In this document: piece after piece, positions 42,534-51,600 of the stretch
Numbering within the stretch: the stretch's first letter is position 1
Layout: every line of letters starts with the position of its first letter
DNA from: Algibacter mikhailovii
GTDB taxonomy: Bacteria; Bacteroidota; Bacteroidia; Flavobacteriales; Flavobacteriaceae
DNA: 64,000 bases
Direction: 5' to 3'
Assembly: GCF_014651495.1 (NCBI RefSeq)
Contig: NZ_BMWZ01000002.1
Span: 434,001-498,000, forward strand
Made by a program: the position numbers and the translations under genes
Notes under the pieces: model-generated
Told to the model about the DNA's origin: nothing
Seen by the model: only the letters and a program-made list of their open reading frames with translations
The model's database searches: none

Positions 42534-43502
42534 TTATTTTTTCTGAAACACCCTAATATAATCAACAATTAAAAATGTCGGATATTCAATAGGTATTGGA
42601 TCTGTAGGCAAATTCCCTCCAACTGATAGATTCATTAATAAATAAAACTCGTCATTAAACGGATAAGGTTGCCCACCAGAATCGCCGGGTGTAAACGTTT
42701 TATATGGCATATCATTAACTAACCAAGTCAACTTATCGGCTTCCCAAATTAGTGAAAACACATAAAACACCTTATCAAAATTATCTTCTGAAGTCTTATA
42801 GTAAGTAGAATTATACTTATGGTTAGCTAAATCTTTACCATAGTGAGGTGTACCCAAAATTTCGGTTTTGTCTTCACCTAAATATTCCATAATATCAATT
42901 TCGCCGCCACTGGGCCATTCTTTTGCAGGGTTTTGCACTTCATAATCTTTATTCAACAGCCAAAAAGCCACCCAAGTACCGATAGCTGAAGGCATACTTG
43001 CTCTTATATCTATTCTACCGTATTTAAATTCAAACTTATTATCAGAATGTATTCTTGTTGATGAATAATCAAATCCTGATATTTTTTCCTTTTTAGCTGT
43101 AATAATTAAATTTCCATCTTTATAATAGTGATTTTTATCTGTGTAATATTGCTCTTCATTATTTCCCCAACCACACAAATTAGGACAACCACTAGCCAAA
43201 TGGAAACTCCATTTGCTTTCATCTAATGTATCCGTATTAAATTCATCGTTCCAAACTAAGTTGTAGCCAGTATACGTTGTAGGCGACTCAAAACCAGATA
43301 CTGGAATAGTTGCGGTTACCACTGGACATGCTACACAAGCTGTACCTCCACAATCAACACCTTCTTCATCACCATTTTGAAAACCATCATTACATGTTAC
43401 TGATGGCAAGACTATTGCCGGTTCAGGTTCTGTCTCATTAGTTGATGATGAACAACTACCAAAAACAAAAAATAAAGAAAATAGTACTAAAAAAAATTTC
43501 AT
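42534..43502 (-). CDS. GH16 family beta-glucanase (lipoprotein)
   Basis: 322 residues. Lipoprotein signal (lipobox FGSCSS). Residues 37-63 are the Cys/Asp-rich CNDGFQNGDEEGVDCGG linker common in Bacteroidota surface proteins. The GH16 domain (about 75-322) has the catalytic GGEIDIMEYLGE (ExDxxE, about 203-208). Substrates of the family include laminarin and mixed-linkage beta-glucan, not xylan. Last gene of a minus-strand trio, 2 bases from the ThuA-like gene. Confidence 0.92.
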   Translation of the reverse strand: MKFFLVLFSLFFVFGSCSSSTNETEPEPAIVLPSVTCNDGFQNGDEEGVDCGGTACVACPVVTATIPVSGFESPTTYTGYNLVWNDEFNTDTLDESKWSFHLASGCPNLCGWGNNEEQYYTDKNHYYKDGNLIITAKKEKISGFDYSSTRIHSDNKFEFKYGRIDIRASMPSAIGTWVAFWLLNKDYEVQNPAKEWPSGGEIDIMEYLGEDKTEILGTPHYGKDLANHKYNSTYYKTSEDNFDKVFYVFSLIWEADKLTWLVNDMPYKTFTPGDSGGQPYPFNDEFYLLMNLSVGGNLPTDPIPIEYPTFLIVDYIRVFQKK

Positions 43503-43504
43503 AA

Positions 43505-44272
43505 CTAATTATTTTGTTTATTCACCACCCAGTATATCCCACCAAAAATATGGTTCAAGAAATTTTTGTCTTTATACGATTCTGGCTTATGGCCTAAAGC
43601 GGTATAAAACGATCTTCCTCCTTCATAATCCTGGTACCATGAAATAGGATGTACCGCTCCCATGCCTTTTAAAGGCATGTCATCATAACCCTCCGTAAAA
43701 TCATAAGAAGTTTCATCTACAGTCAATAGAATATTTAGTGTATCTAAATTCATATTTTTAAAGTTATACCATTCATCGCTACGAAGCCATTTATTTGAGA
43801 GATGCCATGTTGCTGGAAAATCAGTATTCTCAACTTTTACAATTGCGGCTTGCAATTTTGGATGGCTAACAAATTTTGCACCTATTAAACCATCAAACCA
43901 AGGGTTTTCTTTTTTACTATCTGAAGCAGCATGTATACCTACAAAACCTCCGCTTCCTTTCATAAATGCTTTTAAAGCAATCATATGTTTTGTCTTCAAA
44001 GAATCGGCATTAGCGTTCATAAATATGACTACATCATGTTCTGGTAATTTCTCTATAAGATCATTTGGCCATTGTGTCCAATTAAACTTAAACTGATGTT
44101 CTTCTGCCATTTCTTCAAAAGCCTGAATAGCCACAAGGATGGTATTAGAATGCCATTCATCATGTTGGGTAAACAATAAAACGCTAAACTGATCTTGAGC
44201 ATTTGTTTTAATCATTGTAAGCACACCTATAATTAATAAAAGATACTGCATTGTAAAAGGTCTCATAATCAA
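43505..44272 (-). CDS. ThuA-domain protein
   Basis: 255 residues with a signal peptide (ends KTNAQ, about 25). The ThuA glutamine-amidotransferase-like fold spans about 28-250: VLLFTQHDEWHSNTI, GGFVGIHAASDSKKE and GMGAVHPISWYQDYEGGRSFYTALGHKPES. Role unclear; ThuA-like domains are frequent in polysaccharide loci and may bind or modify sugars in the periplasm. It lies 4 bases behind the isomerase-like gene. Confidence 0.85.
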   Translation of the reverse strand: MIMRPFTMQYLLLIIGVLTMIKTNAQDQFSVLLFTQHDEWHSNTILVAIQAFEEMAEEHQFKFNWTQWPNDLIEKLPEHDVVIFMNANADSLKTKHMIALKAFMKGSGGFVGIHAASDSKKENPWFDGLIGAKFVSHPKLQAAIVKVENTDFPATWHLSNKWLRSDEWYNFKNMNLDTLNILLTVDETSYDFTEGYDDMPLKGMGAVHPISWYQDYEGGRSFYTALGHKPESYKDKNFLNHIFGGIYWVVNKQNN

Positions 44273-44276
44273 ACGT

Positions 44277-45557
44277 TTATTTTAATAACTCATAATAAAT
44301 ATATTCCCATGCTAAACCAACACTAAACAAAGGCGGAAAGCTATAATCTTCAACTTCAGACAGGATATATTGTACTCCAGATACGTCTTGATACTTAAAT
44401 ATGTCATGGAAATCAATGTTTCCACTGTCACCTAATTCCTTATAGTCTTTAACGTGCCAACTAATAAATCGGTTGGGATAGGTTTTAAAATAATCGACAG
44501 GGTTGACACCGGCGACATGCATCCAATAGATATCAGATTGAAAATAGACATATTCAGGATTCGTGTTTTGAAGAAAGTAATCATAAACTCTTACGCCTTC
44601 TACCATTAAAAACTCATCGGCATGATTATGAAAAATAAATTTCAACCCATTGGTTTTACATAACTTCCCTATTTTGTTATAGTAATTACAATAGTCTTGA
44701 AGTTCCTTAATAGTCTTGAGGCTTTTTAGTTTACCATTTGAAGTAGAAAGATATTCAACACCAGCAAGTTTATGATCTTGTATAGTCTTGTTCCACCAAG
44801 TACGTATTGCAGCAGCATTATTTTTGTCATCAGGATCAAAAAACGTCATGGACCCCAAAAATCTCATACCGGCTTTTTCAACCATAACCTTGAACTGCTC
44901 TGGACTTTGACCATAAAAACTACCATTTTTATATACAAAGGTTTCAACATAACTGTATCCCATTCTTCCTAGTTGAATCAATGTGTTTTGCGGGTCTTTC
45001 AGCATATCGTTATGAACAGAAACTAGCTGAATACCAATGTTTTTGTTTTTAGGATTGCTTTTAATGTATCTGGTTTTCCATAAACTATTATTATCATTAT
45101 CAAACCCTTCTAATATAACATCCGTAGAATTCTGAAAGTTAAAATCAACCTTCATTGTTTTATTACCATCGAGATCTTTGTCTTGCATGGACCAGTTTTT
45201 TTCAGATGTAAAACTTCCTTTTCCAGTAAAAAATGCGCCTTGTGAATTATGACCAGCTGCAAAAATAGTATCGGTATCACGGTCATAACCAATAATTTCA
45301 TGAAGTATAGGAAGATACTGGTTACTATTGTTTTTTTGTAAAACTTTAACTGTAAGGGAATGATTATTGAAATTATTGGTACAACTCATTTTTATAGCAG
45401 GACCTTTTGCGATGCTATCTGTGGTAGGATTAATGGCACTTACCCATTGCCCAGAATATTGCCTTAATCTATCTTTTTGCGATGAAATACTATAGTTTTC
45501 TTGAGCAAAACTCAAAATAGAAAGGAGTATCATAATGACATTAAACGTTATCTTCAT
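44277..45557 (-). CDS. exported sugar isomerase/epimerase-like TIM barrel with N-terminal extra domain
   Basis: 426 residues. Signal peptide ends SFAQ (about 19). Residues 25-165 form a beta-rich extra domain (RLRQYSGQWVS ... LWKTRYIKS) like the DUF1579/lipocalin type. Residues 175-426 are the xylose-isomerase-like barrel: GIQLVSVHNDMLKDPQNTLI, FIFHNHADEFLM, DIYWMHVAGVNPVDYF and ISWHVKDYKEL hold the metal-binding His/Asp/Glu positions. An export signal on a sugar isomerase-like fold points to a periplasmic carbohydrate reaction. It starts 2 bases behind a decayed GH43-type gene end. Confidence 0.8.
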   Translation of the reverse strand: MKITFNVIMILLSILSFAQENYSISSQKDRLRQYSGQWVSAINPTTDSIAKGPAIKMSCTNNFNNHSLTVKVLQKNNSNQYLPILHEIIGYDRDTDTIFAAGHNSQGAFFTGKGSFTSEKNWSMQDKDLDGNKTMKVDFNFQNSTDVILEGFDNDNNSLWKTRYIKSNPKNKNIGIQLVSVHNDMLKDPQNTLIQLGRMGYSYVETFVYKNGSFYGQSPEQFKVMVEKAGMRFLGSMTFFDPDDKNNAAAIRTWWNKTIQDHKLAGVEYLSTSNGKLKSLKTIKELQDYCNYYNKIGKLCKTNGLKFIFHNHADEFLMVEGVRVYDYFLQNTNPEYVYFQSDIYWMHVAGVNPVDYFKTYPNRFISWHVKDYKELGDSGNIDFHDIFKYQDVSGVQYILSEVEDYSFPPLFSVGLAWEYIYYELLK

Positions 45558-45559
45558 TG

Positions 45560-45790
45560 CTACTTAATTTCAATTTTAAACCAATTAAAACTAGCCCTAT
45601 TTTTACTTGATTCTCCTAATGAAGTTGTGTACATGCCATAAATCGTTCCTACAAATCCATCAACAGACATAGTACTTAAAAAACCGGTATTTACATTATC
45701 CATTAAGGTTTTCTAGTATTTATTATTAAATGAAGAAAGAAACCTATAATAGGATCCTTCAGATTCTATTTTTAATGAAATTGTTTTAAA
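45560..45790 (-). pseudogene. decayed C-terminal domain of a GH43-type xylosidase
   Basis: The minus strand reads FKTISLKIESEGSYYRFLSS, then NNKY, a TAG at 45715-45713, then KTLMDNVNTGFLSTMSVDGF, then VGTIYGMYTTS...FNWFKIEIK and a stop at 45562-45560. The LKIE..G..Y.F, LST...GFVGT..GMYAT-like and F.WF blocks are those of the C-terminal jelly-roll domain of GH43 beta-xylosidases. The TAG sits where Trp is usual (W to stop by one base). The catalytic 5' part is missing and replaced by a terminator. No start codon. Confidence 0.7.
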
Positions 45791-45791
45791 A

Positions 45792-45826
45792 ATAAGTCCC
45801 AAATTATAGTATAATTTGGGACTTAT
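45792..45826 (-). terminator. terminator of the GH10/CBM transcript
   Basis: ATAAGTCCCAAATTAT pairs perfectly (16 bases) with ATAATTTGGGACTTAT around AGT; on the minus strand T5 follows. It lies 39 bases behind the GH10 stop and immediately before the GH43 remnant. Confidence 0.9.
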
Positions 45827-45864
45827 AAAAAACAACTACTAACCTATTAACTATTTCAATAAAA

Positions 45865-47229
45865 CTAATTGAGTCCTTCTAAGAAACCTTGATACGCCGC
45901 TTTTTTATTATAATTTTCATCAAACATAAGTGGCCAATCAATATTTCCCCAGAAATCAATTAACCAGGACTCATTATCTCTTACTCCCCAAGTGGTCAAA
46001 GCAAATTTATTATCTAAAGGAATTGCATTATAAATTTCCACAACTTCTCTAAATTTAGCTTTTTGCTCATCAGATCTAGCACTGGTTAGAATGGTTTGAT
46101 CATTATTTGGATTGGCTCTAATATCTAATTCTGCAAAATGCAATTTTAGTCCTCTAGACACCGTTCCATCTGCGACAGCCTGAATGCTTGATGCTGAAGG
46201 ACCATTATAAGAAATATGCATTTGAGCACCTACACCGTCTATCAAATCCCCCAAACTATCCACCAAATTAAACATAGCTGCCCTTTTAGTGGAGCTAGAG
46301 GCCATATTATAATCGTTATAAAAAAGAAGCACATCAGGATCTGCATTTCTAGCAAATTGGAAACATTTCTTTATGTAATCATCTCCCATTTTTTGTCTAA
46401 AAACCGAATTTCTTAATGGATGACCAGAACTATCATCAAGGGCCTCATTAACTACATCCCATGAACGTACTTTTCCTTTATACCTTGTAAGCGTTGTAGT
46501 AATATAGTCTTCCACCATGGCCTCAAACTCTGCATCACTACCAGCAAAATTAGTAACCCAATCCGGCGTAGCATTATGCCATATTAAGGCATGACCGTGA
46601 ATATTCATAGCATTAGCTTGAGCGAACGCAACAATAGCATCTCCTGCACTAAAATCATAATTGCCTTCTGATGGGTACATTATATTCATTTTCATCTCAT
46701 ATTCAGAAGTCAAATTATTAAATTCTTGTTTCAGAATTTCAGTATGTTTACCTCCTCCATTTACCCAAGATGCCCTTGTAATATTACCTACAGAAAATGT
46801 TGTAGCCGCCTCCTTTAAACTTGCGCCATTAACAGGACCACAAACACCACTTGGACAAATACCATCCTCATCAACTATAATATCTTTACTTGCAGTATTA
46901 CTTACGCCATCACTTGAAACCGTGAGCTTAATAGTATATTTTCCAGCATTATCATACCTTACTTCCTCAATCCCTTCGCCGTCGGGAACAGACCCTTCTC
47001 CTTTACCATAATCCCACACACTTGTAAAAGGTAAATCATAGGTTGTAGTATTATTAAGAAGTAATACTTTAGGGTCGGTTGTTGAAATTGCGAAATCAAA
47101 CGAAGCCATAATAGGATCCGGAATTACTATTGGTCCCCCAGGATCTGGATCTCCATTACCATCACTAGAACAGCCTAAAACAAAAAATAGTGCTCCAAAG
47201 TATACTAATAACTTACTTATCTTTCTCAT
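45865..47229 (-). CDS. GH10 xylanase with N-terminal PKD-like domain (lipoprotein)
   Basis: 454 residues. Lipobox FVLGCSS (Cys20), an acidic Gly/Pro linker, a PKD-like domain at about 40-120 (VWDYGKGEGSVPDGEGIEEV, YDNAGKYTIKLTVSS), then GH10. The acid/base Glu is in RSWDVVNEALDDSSG (about 262), the nucleophile in LHFAELDIRANP (about 366); GHALIWHNATPDW and WGVRDNESWLIDFWG are also typical. Surface xylan cutting is likely. 16 bases behind the CBM gene. Confidence 0.93.
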   Translation of the reverse strand: MRKISKLLVYFGALFFVLGCSSDGNGDPDPGGPIVIPDPIMASFDFAISTTDPKVLLLNNTTTYDLPFTSVWDYGKGEGSVPDGEGIEEVRYDNAGKYTIKLTVSSDGVSNTASKDIIVDEDGICPSGVCGPVNGASLKEAATTFSVGNITRASWVNGGGKHTEILKQEFNNLTSEYEMKMNIMYPSEGNYDFSAGDAIVAFAQANAMNIHGHALIWHNATPDWVTNFAGSDAEFEAMVEDYITTTLTRYKGKVRSWDVVNEALDDSSGHPLRNSVFRQKMGDDYIKKCFQFARNADPDVLLFYNDYNMASSSTKRAAMFNLVDSLGDLIDGVGAQMHISYNGPSASSIQAVADGTVSRGLKLHFAELDIRANPNNDQTILTSARSDEQKAKFREVVEIYNAIPLDNKFALTTWGVRDNESWLIDFWGNIDWPLMFDENYNKKAAYQGFLEGLN

Positions 47230-47245
47230 ATTTTTTTCTTTACTT

Positions 47246-48520
47246 CTAATTTTTCACAACTTTTATGGCGTCAACAAGAAACACGCCCTTTGTTTTACCC
47301 ATATCTAAAGCTATTGATGACGTGTCTGAATTCGCAGTAAATGTCCATGCATATTTTGTCCACTCAGCAGTTGCCGTATAACCACCTGCGTATTGTTCTG
47401 TACCTCCAGCCCCAGGATTAGTTGAATATCTTATAGAAACTGGATCGCCTTTAATCCACAGTGAAACGGTATAATCTGAACCATTGTCCGTAGCAAAACC
47501 ATCACTAGCAAACTGTGTATCCCATTCATTTCCATCAGCAGGGTTATTAATTTTAATAGCTCTAGAGCCGCTTAACACATCAACGGTTTCCTCAGTAACT
47601 CTGTCGCCTCCATTAAATTTGCCCCAATTAGCAAAGTCATCACCACTGCCATTTTCCAAATCACCATTTAGTAACTCACTGTCATTAGACGGTAAAGGCA
47701 AGGCCATTTCCCCTGCAACCACTTCAACGGCATCAATAATAAATTCACCTTTAGTTTTACCCATATCCAATGCTAATAAAGTAGTAGCTGAATTAGCCGT
47801 AAATGTCCAAGAATACTGTGTCCAATCAGATGTTGCAGTATAACCTCCGGCATATTGATCACCACCTACACCAGGATTGGTAGAAAAACGAACAGATACT
47901 GCAGAACCTTTAATCCAAAGGGATGCTGTGTATTTTTCTCCATCTACTGTAGGAAATGCATCTGTAACAAACTGGGTTTCCCATTCATTACCATCAACAG
48001 GATTTATAACCCTAACAGCCCTAGATCCCACTAATGGATCTCCTCTTTCTTCAGTTATTCTATCTGCACCATTAAATTGGCCCCAATTAGTAAATTCATC
48101 ACCTTCACCTTCTCCAAAATAGCCATTTGCTACCAAACTCTCAGGGTTTATTAAGTATCTTACATCTGGCGGCGGTGGCAATGTCACTGTTAAACTCTGT
48201 GAAGTTTGCATATTTGTAACAGAACTTACCATAGTTAATGTTACTATTTTAGGACCATTGGAATCATACTCATAGGTTAGAGAGCCATCTTGGTCAGCAA
48301 ATTTTTGCCCCCCTTCTTCAAATTGCCAAAAATTGTAGAAAACAGATTTATTTGGTGTTGTATTTTCAAAAATATATAAACCTGATTCTCCTTCAGGAGG
48401 TGTTATTGTAAATGTAGGTTGCGTTAAATTAATCGTGGCCTCATCATCAGAGCATGACCAAAACATTAACAGTGTTAAGCTTAATAAACCTAATAATTTA
48501 GTTTTTTTCATAATTCTCAA
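47246..48520 (-). CDS. surface lipoprotein with tandem CBM4/9-like domains
   Basis: 424 residues. Lipobox MFWSCSD. A PKD-like domain at about 30-115 (FWQFEEGGQKFADQDGSLTYEYDSNGPKIVTLTM type) is followed by two near-identical carbohydrate-binding units at about 130-275 and 283-424. Each has NWG.FNG.DR.TEE, GNEW.TQF..D.F and QYAGGYTAT..WT.Y.WTFTAN, ending ALDMGKTKG. No catalytic domain. It is placed where SGBP-type glycan-binding lipoproteins often stand and probably holds xylan at the surface for the GH10 encoded next. Confidence 0.85.
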   Translation of the reverse strand: MRIMKKTKLLGLLSLTLLMFWSCSDDEATINLTQPTFTITPPEGESGLYIFENTTPNKSVFYNFWQFEEGGQKFADQDGSLTYEYDSNGPKIVTLTMVSSVTNMQTSQSLTVTLPPPPDVRYLINPESLVANGYFGEGEGDEFTNWGQFNGADRITEERGDPLVGSRAVRVINPVDGNEWETQFVTDAFPTVDGEKYTASLWIKGSAVSVRFSTNPGVGGDQYAGGYTATSDWTQYSWTFTANSATTLLALDMGKTKGEFIIDAVEVVAGEMALPLPSNDSELLNGDLENGSGDDFANWGKFNGGDRVTEETVDVLSGSRAIKINNPADGNEWDTQFASDGFATDNGSDYTVSLWIKGDPVSIRYSTNPGAGGTEQYAGGYTATAEWTKYAWTFTANSDTSSIALDMGKTKGVFLVDAIKVVKN

Positions 48521-48689
48521 ATTAGTTTTAAAGTTGTAGTTTCAATTAGTTTTTATTGGAATTAGGAACATGACATTTATCCAAACCCAATTTTATTCTT
48601 TCAAAATTATGAGACGCATGACATATTGGATATAAAAAATGTGTTCATAAATAATATATTTGGGGCTTATTTAGCGCAAAACGCCTGTT

Positions 48690-51600
48690 TTAGTTTCTTT
48701 TAACAACATCTATTATATCATTATTTTTAACCACTATGATATAGGTGTTGTCTTTAACCTTTATATAGGCCATATCCTTAGAATCTCCCACAACAAAAAA
48801 ACCTGATTTTGAGGCAGGCAGAGCCCCAAAACTACCATCTCCATTACCTTTTAGCAGTAACCCATGGCTAGCATCATTTCTTGGCGTTTCAACTTCTGAA
48901 GCATATAAATTTCCAACAATAAGCGCGTCTAGGTTGTCATCGTCATCAAAATCATCCACTATAATTTGATTAATACTTGATACCTGGGCTTCAATTGGTA
49001 ATTGATGGATTACAAATTGTTTGCCCTTATTTTCTAAATAAATACTTGCAAAGGACTTAACTTGATAATGCAATGCCGTTTTTAATGATTCCTCAGAATA
49101 CACATCAGCTAAAGTAGCTTCAGCAAAACTTTCATAATTCTCAAATTTTTGTTTGATTCCGGGTATTTGTTGTGATGAACATCCACGTCCCCGAACTGGA
49201 TATTGTTTTCCTTCCTCGTAATAACTCAATACGATATCTTTTTTATTATTTTTATCAAAATCTTTCATGAAAATATCGAATGTAGCATCTGGCGTTGCTT
49301 TGTATTTATAATTTAATCCATTATTGCCAAGCACATAATCCATATCACCATCATTATCAAAATCTCCCTCTTGAATACTCCACCACCAACCTGTGGTATC
49401 TTTGCCAAGTCCCATATCTTCTGAAACTTCCTTAAATTCTGTTTTCATATTTTGAAAAACCCGAATAGGCATCCACTCGCCAACTATAATAATATCTAAC
49501 CAAGAATCATTATTAAAATCAGTAATTATGGCGCTGGTGGCCATACCTAAATCTTCAAATGCTTTGGGTTGCATTTTTGAAAAAACATCAAATTGAGCCT
49601 TACCATTCTTGCTATTATTTTTTAACAAGAACGTCGAAACTGGGGCTGGATAATGTTTAGGAAGTTGACGGCCTAAAACCAGTAAATCTTGGCTTCCGTC
49701 CTTATCAAAATCAGCATGATACACTTTTGACCCACTAATGGGCATATTAGGCAAGGCATCTGAAGCTTTTAAAAACGCTCCTTTACCATTATTAATATAG
49801 AGTCGGTCTTGAAGTTCTTTTACATTTGGATCAAATTCATAACCACCGCTGACAACATATAAATCGTTGTCGCCATCAGCATCTGCATCAAAAATAAGCG
49901 CACCCAAATCTTCACTTAGCTTATCATCTTCCAAAACCGTTATCGCTTTTTCTTCAAAACCATTTTCTGTTTGCAAAAATATTCTTCCAACGTATGTTGA
50001 AGCTCCACCAATAAAATAATCATCTAAGCCATCATTGTTTAAATCACCTATCGCAAGCGCAGGCCCAAATGATGACATTTTATGCGGAAGTAATACTTGA
50101 TCCTTAAAATCATCATATATATTCTCTTGATGCTTGAACTGTGGAAACGTATCATGATTTGACAAAAACAATGGTCTATTTTCCAAAATATCATAAGCCT
50201 CCTCAATAGCATTTTCTTCTTTTAAAACAAGTGTTTGATTTGCGGAAACATCTTCTAATCGCTGTATTTTACCAGTTGTCCAAACCACTTTTATTTCATC
50301 AATTTTTTCAGTTTCATTTAAACCAAAATGTAATTCTGGTGCTACTGAAGATTGAAAACCACGAGTTAAAGTCATTTCCTGCATTTGAGTTAAATCTCCA
50401 GTTTTAACGTACACACGGTTACCAATACCTTGTTTGTTCTTAGATTGGCCTTCAAACTTGATTGTTATATAGTTTTTTGTACTAGAACTCGTGTTTTCAA
50501 AAACTGAGGCATAATCATCAATATTATTAGTTACAACCTCTAAATCACCATCATTATCCAAGTCGGCATAGGTTACACCATTTGAGAATCCTTCGTATTG
50601 AATACCCCATTGTTTATTTACATGCTCAAATTGAAGATTTCCTTTATTTTGAAACATGAAATTATCAATCTTTTCAGAAGGTATTTCTACACTTTTTTTC
50701 AGTAAATCTGTTCGCTCAAATTTACCTTCTTCTAAACTATTAAAATAATCGTTATTATTAATTTCGCGTCGTGTACCGTTTGAAATATACAAGTCCTTTA
50801 AACCATCATTGTCAAAATCGGCAAATAAAGGTCCCCAACTCCAATCCGTTGATGATGTTCCTGTTATGCGTGACACATTAGAAAAATGTGGCATGTCATC
50901 AATAAAAACACCTGCATTCAATTGCATGCAATTATGCATGTATTGGTAATGAAAACCAGCATTTACGGTGTTCCAAAACAACTCAGGATTCATACTTGCC
51001 ATATTCGCTTTTTGTCTTCTGTGATTTTCGGCATCCATATCCACTTGAAAAATATCTAAATTCCCATCGTTATTAAAATCTGAAATGTCTACACCCATAC
51101 CATAAAAAGAAGTATGATTTGTAGTTTGCTTTACCACTTCTTTAAATGTTCCGTCTTGATTATTTAAGTACATAAAGTCTGGGGAACTAAAATCATTAGA
51201 CACATAAATATCTGGCCAAGAATCATTGTTCAAATCTCCTATTGTTGCACTTAAAGACAACCCATACGATCGCACACCAGCATCATTAGTTACATCGGTA
51301 AAGTGCTCCCCATCATTTCTGTATAAATGATCGGCTTCTTTGTCCTTAACTCGTTTCATGTTTTGGACATATACGAAAACTGGTGAGTTAAATTTTGTAG
51401 GTGGGTAATTGGCGACATACAAATCCAAATCGCCATCTTTATCATAATCAAAGAAAGTAGCCTGAACACTATGACCGATATCAGCCAACCCATATTCCTG
51501 AGCACGCTCAGTAAACGTTCCATCTTGATTATTTATAAAAAGTTGATTCTGTCTTGGTTCAAATTTTCCACTAACAGAACAATAAATATCTAAAAATCCA

